From Clostridia bacterium (lineage in GTDB: Bacteria > Bacillota > Clostridia > Oscillospirales > Acutalibacteraceae): a stretch of 47,189 bases of DNA. The first letter of the stretch is position 1. Every line of letters begins with the position of its first letter. The stretch spans positions 1 to 47,189 of the forward strand of contig JAFVIF010000021.1 in assembly GCA_017474125.1 (NCBI GenBank). Direction: 5' to 3'. The translations under genes were made by a program, and so were the position numbers. A model generated the notes under the pieces. It saw only the letters and a program-made list of their open reading frames with translations, was not told the origin of the DNA and did no database searches. Of this stretch, positions 14,756 through 23,041 are shown piece after piece.

Positions 14756-14978
14756 AGTTAAAGGCGTTGACGGAAAGAGTAACCCATACAACACGCTTAG
14801 AGAAGGTCGTATTTTGGTGAAAGCGACCTCGTGAAATATTGGTGAAAACCACTCCCGAGCCGTATTGCAGTAACAAGCAATACCGTATTCCGCGTTAAGG
14901 AGCAAGAGTTAAAATTTAAGGTGGAACCGTGTATCTGCACCCTTAATGCCCTTTTGGGCGTTAAGGGTTTTTATTTTC
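14756..14978 (+). promoter_or_regulatory. T-box riboswitch (threonine) controlling thrS
   Basis: The T-box sequence AAGGTGGAACCGTG at 14918-14931 is followed by a 13-bp terminator (14939-14951 with 14956-14968) and a T-run. Stem I upstream pairs ACGG near 14768 with CCGT near 14861, and contains an AGTA turn on the 5' side and AGAGA in the apical part. On the 3' side of the internal loop the sequence AAAACCACTC offers ACC, a threonine codon, followed by a purine-type A, so ACC is the predicted specifier. Uncharged tRNA-Thr (anticodon GGU) would bind it and stop termination, allowing thrS expression when threonine is short. Confidence 0.92.
14939..14977 (+). terminator. Conditional terminator of the thrS T-box
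   Basis: ACCCTTAATGCCC pairs with GGGCGTTAAGGGT (one T-G pair) around TTTT, then TTTTTATTTT. The T-box sequence upstream would form the competing antiterminator. Confidence 0.9.
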
Positions 14979-14998
14979 CACCTATGGAGGAGAAAAGT

Positions 14999-16765
14999 AT
15001 GAAAGTTATTTACAATGACGGCCACGTGGCCGAGGTTGAAGAAAAGGAGGAACAGCTTCACATTCTGCGCCACACCGCCGCCCACATTATGGCGCAGGCC
15101 ATAAAGCGCCTTTATCCCGAGGCTGATTTTGCTTACGGCCCCGCAACCGACAAGGGCTTCTACTACGACGTCGACTTAGGCGACAGCACCGTAGGTGAAG
15201 AGGATTTGGTTAAAATTGAAAACGAAATGCGCAAAATCGTTAAGGAAAACCTTCCCCTTAAGCCCTTTATTTTACCCCGCGAAGAGGCTATTGCTCTTAT
15301 GGAGGAAAGAAAGGAAAGCTACAAGGTTGAGCATATCGGCGATTTAGACGAGGATGCCGCAATCAGCTTTTATCAGCAGGGCGAGTATATTGATATGTGC
15401 GTAGGCCCTCACCTTACCTACACCAAGGCTTTAAAGGCTTTCAAATTAACAAAAACCAGCGGTGCTTATTGGAAAAACGATAAAAACAATAAAATGCTTA
15501 CCCGTATTTACGGTATTGCCTTTGCAAGTCAGGCAGAATTAGACGACTATCTTAAGCTGCTTGAAGAGGCTGAGCGCAGAGACCACCGTAAAATCGGCAA
15601 GGAAATGAATTTGTTTATGATGAGCGACGAAGGACCGGGCTTCCCCTTCTTCCTTCCCAGCGGTATGGCGCTTAAAAACGCCCTTATTGAATACTGGCGC
15701 CATATTCACTATAGAGATAATTACGTAGAGGTTTCTACTCCCCTTATTATGAACCGCCGCCTTTGGGAAACCAGCGGCCACTGGGATCACTATAAGGATA
15801 ATATGTATTCCACCACCATTGATGAGGAAACCTACTGCATTAAGCCTATGAACTGCCCCGGCGGTGTTATGGTTTATAAGAGTCAGCTTCACTCCTACAG
15901 AGATTTGCCCTTAAGAGTAGGAGAATTGGGTCTTGTTCACCGTCACGAGCTTAAGGGTGCGCTTCACGGTCTTTTCAGAGTACGCTGCTTTACTCAGGAC
16001 GATGCTCATATCTTTATGACCAAGGACCAGATTACCGATGAAATTATGAACGTTGTTCACCTTATCAACGAGGTTTACGAAAAGTTCGGCTTTAAGTATT
16101 TCATTGAGCTTTCCACCCGTCCCGAGGACAGCATGGGCAGTGACGAGGATTGGAACGCTGCTACCGAGGGTCTTAAGGGCGCCCTTGAAAAGCTGGGTCT
16201 TCCCTACACCATTAACGAGGGCGACGGTGCCTTCTACGGCCCGAAGATTGACTTCCACCTTGAGGACAGTCTTGGCAGAACCTGGCAATGCGGTACCATT
16301 CAGCTCGACTTCCAAATGCCTATTAACTTCCAGCTTGAATATACCGACGAAAACGGCGAAAAGCAACGCCCCATTATGATTCACCGCGTATGCTTCGGCT
16401 CTATTGAGCGTTTCATCGGTATTATCACCGAGCATTTTGCAGGTAAGTTCCCTGCTTGGCTTGCTCCCGTTCAGGTTAAGGTGCTTCCCGTTTCGGAAAA
16501 AACCCTTGAATATGCCACCGATATTTACGAGCAGCTCCGTGCGGCAGGTATTCGCTGTCAGCTTGATGACAGAAACGAAAAGATTGGTTATAAAATCAGA
16601 GAGGCTCAGGCCGTTGACCGTGTTCCCTATATGCTTATTTTGGGCGCTAAGGAAGCAGAAAGCGGCACTATTTCGGTAAGAAACCGCGATACCCTTGAAA
16701 CAACCGAAATGTCTGCGGCAGATTTCATAAAAAATCTTTGCGATGAAATAAAAAATCGTAAGTAA
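14999..16765 (+). CDS. thrS: Threonyl-tRNA synthetase lacking the N-terminal TGS domain
   Basis: The ATG at 14999 follows GGAGG and gives 588 residues; E. coli ThrRS has 642. The editing (N2) domain starts at residue 22 (LHILRHTAAHIMAQA, with HxxxH) and keeps its Cys in DMCVGPH. The catalytic core shows class II motifs, Zn ligands in MNCPGG, DDAHIF and MIHRV, motif 2 FRVRCFTQDDAH, and the anticodon domain starts near APVQVKVLPV. Only about 20 residues precede the editing domain, so the TGS (N1) domain is missing. The longer frame upstream runs through the T-box terminator and is not used. The enzyme charges tRNA-Thr. Confidence 0.96.
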   Translation: MKVIYNDGHVAEVEEKEEQLHILRHTAAHIMAQAIKRLYPEADFAYGPATDKGFYYDVDLGDSTVGEEDLVKIENEMRKIVKENLPLKPFILPREEAIALMEERKESYKVEHIGDLDEDAAISFYQQGEYIDMCVGPHLTYTKALKAFKLTKTSGAYWKNDKNNKMLTRIYGIAFASQAELDDYLKLLEEAERRDHRKIGKEMNLFMMSDEGPGFPFFLPSGMALKNALIEYWRHIHYRDNYVEVSTPLIMNRRLWETSGHWDHYKDNMYSTTIDEETYCIKPMNCPGGVMVYKSQLHSYRDLPLRVGELGLVHRHELKGALHGLFRVRCFTQDDAHIFMTKDQITDEIMNVVHLINEVYEKFGFKYFIELSTRPEDSMGSDEDWNAATEGLKGALEKLGLPYTINEGDGAFYGPKIDFHLEDSLGRTWQCGTIQLDFQMPINFQLEYTDENGEKQRPIMIHRVCFGSIERFIGIITEHFAGKFPAWLAPVQVKVLPVSEKTLEYATDIYEQLRAAGIRCQLDDRNEKIGYKIREAQAVDRVPYMLILGAKEAESGTISVRNRDTLETTEMSAADFIKNLCDEIKNRK

Positions 16766-16787
16766 AGTAAAAATTTTCGGCAATATA

Positions 16788-16816
16788 TTGACAAATAAAT
16801 TATAATAAAATATAAT
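16788..16816 (+). promoter_or_regulatory. Promoter of gdhA
   Basis: TTGACA (16788-16793), 17 bases, TATAAT (16811-16816), 33 bases before the GTG start. Confidence 0.75.
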
Positions 16817-16849
16817 TAAAAATAAATTTTTTTATAAGGTGTGATTTAA

Positions 16850-18196
16850 GTGAAAAACGAGTATTTAATTTCTGTTCTTGAAAACGTTAAAAAGCGTAAC
16901 GCAGGCGAGCCCGAATTTATTCAGGCTGTTACCGAGGTTCTCGCAAGCCTTGAGCCCGTAGTCGAAAAGCGCCCCGACTTTATTGAATCAGGTGTTATCG
17001 AGCGTATGGTTGAGCCCGAGCGTCAGATTGTTTTCCGCGTTCCGTGGATGGACGACAACGGCAAGGTTCAGGTAAACAGAGGCTTCAGAGTTCAGTTTAA
17101 CTCTGCTATCGGTCCCTACAAGGGAGGTCTTCGCTTCCATCCTTCTGTTAACGCTTCCATTATTAAGTTCTTAGGCTTTGAGCAGACCTTTAAGAACAGC
17201 CTTACCAGTCTTCCTATGGGCGGCGGTAAGGGCGGTGCCGACTTCGACCCCAGAGGAAAGAGCGACGCCGAGGTTATGCGTTTTTGCCAGAGCTTTATGA
17301 CCGAGTTATACCGTCATATCGGTGCTGACACCGACGTTCCCGCAGGTGATATCGGTGTAGGTGCAAGAGAGGTTGGTTACCTCTTCGGCCAGTACAAGAG
17401 AATTTGTAACGAATTCACAGGTGTACTTACCGGTAAGGCTGTTCCCTCCGGCGGCTCCCTTATCCGTCCCGAGGCTACCGGCTTCGGCGCAGTTTACTAC
17501 ACCGCTGAGGTTCTTAAGTCCTTTGGCGAGGATATTAAGGGCAAAACCTTTGCAGTATCAGGCTTCGGTAACGTTGCTTGGGGTACCGTTAAAAAGATTA
17601 CCGAGCTTGGCGGTAAGGTAGTTACCATTTCCGGTCCCGACGGTTACGTTTACGACGAAAACGGTATTAATACCGAAGAAAAGATTAACTTTATGCTGGA
17701 GATGCGTGCTTCCTGCCGCGATAAGGTTCAGGATTACGCTGACAAGTTCGGTGTTCCCTTCTATGCAGGCAAGCGCCCCTGGGAGGTTAAGGTTGACGTT
17801 GTTATGCCTTGCGCTACCCAGAACGAGGTTGGCATTGACGATGCTAAGAACATAGTTGCAAACGGCGTTAAGTACTATATGGAGGTTGCTAATATGCCTA
17901 CCACCGAAGAAGCTTTCGAGTATCTTAAGGCAAACGGTGTAGTTATTGCTCCTTCTAAGGCTGTAAATGCCGGCGGTGTTGCCGTTTCCGGTTTAGAGAT
18001 GAGCCAGAACTCCATGAGATACAGCTGGACCGCTGAAGAGGTTGACGCTAAGCTTAAGCAGATTATGACCAACATTTACAAGAGCTCCTACGATGCTGCT
18101 AAGGAATACGGCCTTGAGGGTGACCTTTGCGCAGGCGCTAACATTGCAGGCTTCTTAAAGGTTGCAGAGGCTATGAAGTGGCAGGGCTGCTGCTAA
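16850..18196 (+). CDS. gdhA: NADP-type glutamate dehydrogenase
   Basis: The 448-residue length and blocks LPMGGGKGGADFDPRGK (catalytic Lys), DVPAGDIGVGAREVGYLFGQYKR and the Rossmann motif SGFGNVAWG match the hexameric bacterial GdhA family. It forms glutamate from 2-oxoglutarate and ammonia, usually with NADPH. Codon choice is strongly biased and the promoter is near consensus, which suggests high expression. It starts at GTG with AAGGTG upstream. Glutamate feeds the proline operon that converges on this gene from the right. Confidence 0.96.
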   Translation: MKNEYLISVLENVKKRNAGEPEFIQAVTEVLASLEPVVEKRPDFIESGVIERMVEPERQIVFRVPWMDDNGKVQVNRGFRVQFNSAIGPYKGGLRFHPSVNASIIKFLGFEQTFKNSLTSLPMGGGKGGADFDPRGKSDAEVMRFCQSFMTELYRHIGADTDVPAGDIGVGAREVGYLFGQYKRICNEFTGVLTGKAVPSGGSLIRPEATGFGAVYYTAEVLKSFGEDIKGKTFAVSGFGNVAWGTVKKITELGGKVVTISGPDGYVYDENGINTEEKINFMLEMRASCRDKVQDYADKFGVPFYAGKRPWEVKVDVVMPCATQNEVGIDDAKNIVANGVKYYMEVANMPTTEEAFEYLKANGVVIAPSKAVNAGGVAVSGLEMSQNSMRYSWTAEEVDAKLKQIMTNIYKSSYDAAKEYGLEGDLCAGANIAGFLKVAEAMKWQGCC

Positions 18197-18215
18197 TAGC
18201 GAAAAGAATAAATTA

Positions 18216-18247
18216 AAAGCTCGGTTCTTTGAACCGAGCTTTTTTAT
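18216..18247. terminator. Terminator between gdhA and PAP2 gene
   Basis: AAAGCTCGGTTC (18216-18227) pairs with GAACCGAGCTTT (18231-18242) around TTT and is followed by TTTTATTT. It can serve both converging genes. Confidence 0.88.
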
Positions 18248-18259
18248 TTGACAAACCAA

Positions 18260-19165
18260 TTATTTTTTTCCGAGCCTTGAAAACCAATTAAAGGTTAAGG
18301 GCCATATAACACCTGCGGCAATAACTATCATAAAATACCTGACGCCTCTTGCCAAAAGCTCATTACCGAAAATAAGCTCAAGAGGGGTACGCATACCCTC
18401 CTTTACGCAAAGCACCAAGACGATACCTAAAACGGCCTTTATAATTTGCGCCCACCATACCGCTTTTACGGTAAAATCGTTTTTGCGGTCAACGGTGTAG
18501 ACAACTATAAGACCCAATATACAGCCAAGTAGTGTGCAGGCATTTTTAATTGCCGACGCAAGGTTTTCTCCTGCTTCGTGATTACCTAAAACAAAGTAAA
18601 GAAGCGCCCCCGTTACCATAAGGGTAAGGGTAATAAGTATTCCGTACATATATTTAGGGCTTTCCTTAGCCTTTTTAAATAAAGGATAGCCAACAAGAAT
18701 GAGCGCAAGGGCAATAACCACCGAAACACCTACGTCAAGAGGTGTGTGAACACCAAGGTAAAGGCGGGAAAAAGGCACTAACACGCACATTGCTATTGAT
18801 ATAATGCGAAGGGCCTTGTTTTTGTTCGCCCTTGCTATACCGCCAAACATACCAACCGAGGACTGGGTGTGTCCGCTTGGGAAGGAATAGCCCGTTGCGG
18901 CTTCCCTTGCGCTTTCAACTATGGTAAAATCAGGGTCCTTAACCCAAGGGCGCGGCACCTTGAAGGTCATTTTCAGAGTTTGGTTAATAACGGTACCTGC
19001 AAAGCCTGTAAGAAGCAAATAGTACCCCTGCCACTTATCAATGCACCAAAATATAACCATACATATTGCCATAAATACCGTTTCCTCACCGAAAAGGGTT
19101 ATAAAAGAAACTATGGCGTCAAGAAAAGAATTTCTAATTCCTTCAAGTAAATATAAAACTTCCAT
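18260..19165 (-). CDS. Membrane PAP2-family phosphatase
   Basis: All three PAP2 signature motifs are present: K-x6-RPW (MTFKVPRPW near residue 67), PSGHTQ near 96, and SRLYLGVHTPLDV near 134. About eight hydrophobic helices follow, extending the usual 200-residue PAP2 core to 301 residues with an extra C-terminal membrane part. Members remove phosphate from lipid phosphates such as undecaprenyl pyrophosphate or phosphatidic acid. Its start lies one base from the proC stop, so it is the last gene of the proline operon, an odd partner with no clear metabolic link. Confidence 0.88.
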   Translation of the reverse strand: MEVLYLLEGIRNSFLDAIVSFITLFGEETVFMAICMVIFWCIDKWQGYYLLLTGFAGTVINQTLKMTFKVPRPWVKDPDFTIVESAREAATGYSFPSGHTQSSVGMFGGIARANKNKALRIISIAMCVLVPFSRLYLGVHTPLDVGVSVVIALALILVGYPLFKKAKESPKYMYGILITLTLMVTGALLYFVLGNHEAGENLASAIKNACTLLGCILGLIVVYTVDRKNDFTVKAVWWAQIIKAVLGIVLVLCVKEGMRTPLELIFGNELLARGVRYFMIVIAAGVIWPLTFNWFSRLGKK

Positions 19166-19166
19166 A

Positions 19167-19958
19167 TTATTTTAAATCCTTCGTTTTATTGTAGGCGGCA
19201 ATTACAGCTTCCATTGCACTGCTTCTGAATTTGCCCTTTTCGAGAGCGCGTACACCCTGAATGGTGGTGCCGCCGGGGGAACAAACCATATCCTTAAGCT
19301 CGGCAGGGCTTTTACCCGTAACGGTTACGGTTTTTGCCGCGCCCTCTACGGTTTTTGCCGCATATAAAAGGGCTTTTTCACGGGTAAGACCGCAAGCAAC
19401 ACCGCCATCGGCCAGAGCTTCGATAAATAAATCAACGAAAGCGGGACCACAGCCCGAAAGAGCGGCGGCGGCATCTATTTTATTTTCCTCAATTTCATCT
19501 ACCAGTCCTGCGGGAGAAAGAGCGGCAACAACCGTTTTTAATTCCTCCTCACTCACCCTGCTGTTGGCGCAGTAAAGTATAACACCCTTGCCTACTGCCG
19601 CAGCGGTATTGGGCATTATGCGTATGATTTTTTTATCATTTCCGCAAAGAGCTTCAATAGAAGCAATATCCTTTCCTGCCGCCATGCTCACAATAACGGT
19701 ATCGCCCTTTAAGGAGCTTTCAAGCTCCTTAAAAACGGCACCGAAGGACTGAGGCTTTACACCCATAAATAAATACTTACTGCCTGCGGCCGCTTCCTTT
19801 ATGTCAAGTGCGGTAACACCAAAGGGGGCAACCCTGTCGGTTTTTGCTTTATCGCTGTCACAAGCGCAAATTTCTCCCCCTGAGGCGGTTTTTAATACGG
19901 TGTCGAGAATTATTCCGCCCATATTACCTATTCCTATAAAGCCAAATTTATAACCCAT
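19167..19958 (-). CDS. proC: Pyrroline-5-carboxylate reductase
   Basis: The Rossmann start FGFIGIGNMGGIIL, GVKPQ near residue 72, MPNTAAAVGKG near 118 and the family signature near the C terminus (ELKDMVCSPGGTTIQGVRALE) identify ProC at the usual length (263). It reduces pyrroline-5-carboxylate to proline with NAD(P)H. The ATG overlaps the proA stop (TAATG). Confidence 0.95.
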   Translation of the reverse strand: MGYKFGFIGIGNMGGIILDTVLKTASGGEICACDSDKAKTDRVAPFGVTALDIKEAAAGSKYLFMGVKPQSFGAVFKELESSLKGDTVIVSMAAGKDIASIEALCGNDKKIIRIMPNTAAAVGKGVILYCANSRVSEEELKTVVAALSPAGLVDEIEENKIDAAAALSGCGPAFVDLFIEALADGGVACGLTREKALLYAAKTVEGAAKTVTVTGKSPAELKDMVCSPGGTTIQGVRALEKGKFRSSAMEAVIAAYNKTKDLK

Positions 19959-21181
19959 TATCGCACCTCTCCGTTTCCTGTTATAACGTATTTATAGGTT
20001 GTCATTTCATTTAGTCCCATAGGCCCTCTGGCGTGAAGCCGTTGAGTTGAAATGCCTATTTCACAGCCAAGGCCAAACTCACCGCCGTCGGTAAAGCGTG
20101 TAGAAGCATTTACGTACACCGCCGCACTGTCAACCCGCGAAGTAAAGTAATCGGCGTTTTCTTTACTTTCGGTAATAATGGCTTCGCTGTGCATAGTGGA
20201 ATGGCTTGCTATATGCTCAACCGCTTCCTCCTTGCTTCCCACTATTTTTATCGCGAGAATATAATCAAGATATTCGGTGTCAAAAGCCTTTTCCCCTGCT
20301 TTTTCACCATCAATTATTTTTTGTGCCTCTTGACAAAGTATAAATTTACACCTATCGCCTATCTGCTTTTTAAGAAGGGGCAAAAATTTATGGGCAACGT
20401 CAGAATGTACAAGACAAACCTCGGCGGCATTGCACACACTCGGACGGCTCATTTTTGCATTTTCAACAATAGCGAGCGCTTTGTTTATATCGGCAAATTC
20501 ATCAACGTAAATATGGCAAATGCCCGTACCTGTTTCAATGCAGGGCACAGTTGCGTTTTCAACGCAGGCCTTAATAAGTCCCGCTCCGCCGCGAGGAATA
20601 AGTAAATTAACCTTTCCCGTTGCAGTCATAAGAAGGTTGGCCTCGCTTCGGTCGGTAGAATCAGGCATATCAACCAAGCTTTCGGGAAGGGAGGCCTTGC
20701 TTAGCCCTTGCTTAAGGGCGGCCACAATTGCCCTTGACGAACGGTAAGCCTCTTTTCCGCCGCGCAAAATACAAACGTTACCGCTTTTAATAAGAAGAGC
20801 GGCGGCATCGCTGGTTACGTTGGGGCGGCTTTCGTAAATAACGGCAACCACACCTACGGGTACCGACACCTTTTTAAGGTTAAGGCCGTTATAAAGAGTG
20901 CGTTCCTCTAAAACTCTGCCTACGGGGTCGTTCAGCCCCGCAACCTCTAAAATACCCTTAGCCATAGCATCAATGCGTTCATCGGTTAATTTTAATCGGT
21001 CAGCCATAACGCCGTCGCCATAGGCTAAAAGGTCGGCATCGTTTTCCTTTAAAATATTAGCCTTGTTATCAATAAGGCTTTGCGCCATTGCGCGAAGTCC
21101 GTTGTTTTTTTGTTCGGTTGTAAGAGCGGCGGCAACAGGCTTGGTTTTTACCGCAAGCTCTAAAAGCTGGTTTACATTCAT
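19958..21181 (-). CDS. proA: Glutamate-5-semialdehyde dehydrogenase (gamma-glutamyl phosphate reductase)
   Basis: The 407-residue protein has VIYESRPNVTSDAAALLIKSGN, LRGGKEA, the catalytic Cys in SRPSVCNAAEVCLVH near 246 and the closing DGGEFGLGCEIGISTQRLHARGPMGL, all typical of ProA. It reduces gamma-glutamyl phosphate to the semialdehyde. It begins one base after the proB stop and overlaps proC, so the three pro genes are tightly coupled. Confidence 0.96.
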   Translation of the reverse strand: MNVNQLLELAVKTKPVAAALTTEQKNNGLRAMAQSLIDNKANILKENDADLLAYGDGVMADRLKLTDERIDAMAKGILEVAGLNDPVGRVLEERTLYNGLNLKKVSVPVGVVAVIYESRPNVTSDAAALLIKSGNVCILRGGKEAYRSSRAIVAALKQGLSKASLPESLVDMPDSTDRSEANLLMTATGKVNLLIPRGGAGLIKACVENATVPCIETGTGICHIYVDEFADINKALAIVENAKMSRPSVCNAAEVCLVHSDVAHKFLPLLKKQIGDRCKFILCQEAQKIIDGEKAGEKAFDTEYLDYILAIKIVGSKEEAVEHIASHSTMHSEAIITESKENADYFTSRVDSAAVYVNASTRFTDGGEFGLGCEIGISTQRLHARGPMGLNEMTTYKYVITGNGEVR

Positions 21182-21182
21182 A

Positions 21183-21953
21183 TTATTGCGCCTTTCCTAT
21201 AAAACGGGTGCCTACATCCTTGCCGTCGAAAATATCGTAAAGAATATTGGCATCGGCTCCGTTTGCTATAATCATATCAATACCTGCTTTTTCACAAATA
21301 TCGGCGGCGTGAATTTTGGTCACCATTCCGCCCGTACCAAGCTCACTGCCGCTTCCCCCCGCAAGGGCGCGAATATTATCGTCGATGCCGTTAACCCTTT
21401 TAATCAGCGTAGCGGTTTTATCGGTTTTGGGGTCAGCGGTATAAAGACCGTCGATATCGCTGAGTAGTATAAGCAAATCGGCAGAAGCGCCAACTGCAGT
21501 CATAGCAGACAGCGTGTCGTTATCGCCCACCTTAATTTCTCCCGTTGCAACGGTATCGTTTTCGTTAATAACGGGAAGCACGTTAAGCTCCAAAAGCTTG
21601 TCCATAGTGTTGCGGAAGTTTTCATAACGGTCAAGGTGAGAAAAATCGTCGCCGGTCATAAGAATTTGGGCAACAATATGATTATGCTCGGCAAAAAGCT
21701 TATCGTAAACGTACATAAGCTCACATTGTCCAACCGCCGCGGCAGCCTGCTTCGAGGGAATATCGGTGGGCTTTTCCTTAAGTCCCAGCTTTCCTACACC
21801 CATTCCTATAGCACCCGAGGAAACGAGTATGATTTCGATTCCGGAGTTTTTTAGGTCGGCAATAACCTTGCAAAGGTTTTCTATGCCCCTTATATTAAGA
21901 TTTCCGTTTCCGTAGGTAAGGGTTGAAGTGCCCACCTTTATTACTGCTCTCAT
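21183..21953 (-). CDS. proB: Glutamate 5-kinase, short form without PUA domain
   Basis: The ATG at 21953 has GGAGGG 5 bases upstream; the frame is open further but without such a site. The 256 residues are a single amino-acid-kinase domain: VIKVGTSTLT, SSGAIGMGVGKL, PVINENDTVATGEIKVGDNDTLSA, LSDIDGLYTADP and GTGGMVTKIHAA. E. coli ProB is 367 residues because of a C-terminal PUA domain, which is missing here. It phosphorylates glutamate, the first step of proline synthesis, and usually is the proline-inhibited step. Confidence 0.95.
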   Translation of the reverse strand: MRAVIKVGTSTLTYGNGNLNIRGIENLCKVIADLKNSGIEIILVSSGAIGMGVGKLGLKEKPTDIPSKQAAAAVGQCELMYVYDKLFAEHNHIVAQILMTGDDFSHLDRYENFRNTMDKLLELNVLPVINENDTVATGEIKVGDNDTLSAMTAVGASADLLILLSDIDGLYTADPKTDKTATLIKRVNGIDDNIRALAGGSGSELGTGGMVTKIHAADICEKAGIDMIIANGADANILYDIFDGKDVGTRFIGKAQ

Positions 21954-21980
21954 AATTTCCCTCCAAGGTATATTTATTTT

Positions 21981-22009
21981 ATTATACTTCACTCTTTTTT
22001 TTAAGTCAA
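21981..22009 (-). promoter_or_regulatory. Promoter of proBAC-PAP2 operon
   Basis: Minus-strand TTGACT (22009-22004), 17 bases, TATAAT (21986-21981), 27 bases before proB. Confidence 0.8.
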
Positions 22010-22018
22010 GTGGAGTAC

Positions 22019-22047
22019 TTGCAAAGCCGATAGGATTATGGTATTAT
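22019..22047 (+). promoter_or_regulatory. Promoter of GtrB-like glycosyltransferase
   Basis: TTGCAA (22019-22024), 17 bases, TATTAT (22042-22047), divergent from the pro operon promoter and only 10 bases away. Confidence 0.6.
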
Positions 22048-22064
22048 TTTAAAGGTGATAAAAA

Positions 22065-23006
22065 ATGATTAAGCTGTTTTTAATTGTCCCCTGCTATAAT
22101 GAGGAGGAAGCGCTCCCCCTTTCCGCTCCCGTTATGCGAGAAAAAATGGAGGCGCTGTGTAAAGGCGGAGTAATATCAAGCGACAGCCGTATAGTTTTTG
22201 TTGACGACGGCTCCAAGGATAATACCGCTAATATTATACGCGCCCTCAATAATAGCTCACCCCTGTTCAGCGGAATTTTCCTTTCCCGAAACAGAGGTCA
22301 TCAAAACGCGCTTTTGGCGGGGCTTCATTACGCAAGTGATAAATGTGACTGTGCAATTTCCCTTGACTGTGATTTGCAGGATGATATTAACGCTATAGAT
22401 GATATGCTTAATAAGTATTCCGACGGTTGCGATATTGTTTACGGGGTAAGAAGCAGCAGAAAAAATGATTCCGTATTTAAAAGGCTTACTGCAAAAGGCT
22501 TTTACAAAACGGTCGGTCTTCTTGGCGGTGACGTTGTGGACAACCATGCCGATTACCGATTAATGAGCAACAGAGCGCTTTGCGCCCTTAAGGAATATAC
22601 CGAGGTTAATCTGTTTTTACGCGGCATTGTGCCTATGCTCGGCTTTAAATCCGACGTCACCTATTACGACAGAACAAGCCGTGTTGCAGGGAAATCGAAA
22701 TATCCCTTAAGAAAAATGCTTTCATTTGCCGCCGAGGGTATAACCTCGCTGAGCACCCGACCCTTAAACCTTATTATAGGGCTCGGCTCATTTATTACCC
22801 TTGTGTCCTTAGTTATGCTTATTTATTCACTTGTTCAGCACTTTAGCGGCAACACCGAGGCAGGCTGGACAAGTACCTTTGTTTCCATTTGGTTTTTAGG
22901 CGGTATTCAGCTTATTGCCATTGGCGTAATAGGAAAATATATCGGTAAAATATACCTTGAAACAAAACGACGTCCACCTTATATTATTAAAGAAATAATA
23001 GAATAA
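22065..23006 (+). CDS. Membrane-anchored family 2 glycosyltransferase (GtrB/DPM1 type)
   Basis: The 313-residue protein opens with IVPCYNEEEALP and has VDDGSKDNT, SRNRGHQNALLAGL, the metal-binding DLQDD region and DYRLMSNRAL, the order seen in GtrB and dolichol-phosphate-mannose synthase. Two C-terminal membrane helices (about 232-256 and 270-295) complete the GtrB plan. Such enzymes move glucose or another sugar from a nucleotide to undecaprenyl phosphate on the inner face. The flippase or acceptor transferase that often accompanies it is not next to it. Confidence 0.9.
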   Translation: MIKLFLIVPCYNEEEALPLSAPVMREKMEALCKGGVISSDSRIVFVDDGSKDNTANIIRALNNSSPLFSGIFLSRNRGHQNALLAGLHYASDKCDCAISLDCDLQDDINAIDDMLNKYSDGCDIVYGVRSSRKNDSVFKRLTAKGFYKTVGLLGGDVVDNHADYRLMSNRALCALKEYTEVNLFLRGIVPMLGFKSDVTYYDRTSRVAGKSKYPLRKMLSFAAEGITSLSTRPLNLIIGLGSFITLVSLVMLIYSLVQHFSGNTEAGWTSTFVSIWFLGGIQLIAIGVIGKYIGKIYLETKRRPPYIIKEIIE

Positions 23007-23040
23007 TAAAAAGCCGTGATATTCACGGCTTTTATTTTTT
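23007..23040. terminator. Bidirectional terminator between glycosyltransferase and sufB
   Basis: AAAAGCCGTGA pairs with TCACGGCTTTT around TAT; T-rich on both sides, so it can serve both converging genes. Confidence 0.85.
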
Positions 23041-23041
23041 A

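Noticed and set aside
14921-14998. 26-codon N-terminal extension of ThrRS
   Set aside because: It would translate the T-box core and terminator; the GGAGG-preceded ATG at 14999 is the sensible start.
15911-16783. 290-codon open frame antisense to thrS
   Set aside because: It lies wholly within the well-supported thrS gene; codon bias of the sense gene explains the open antisense frame, and no ribosome site or family motif is seen.
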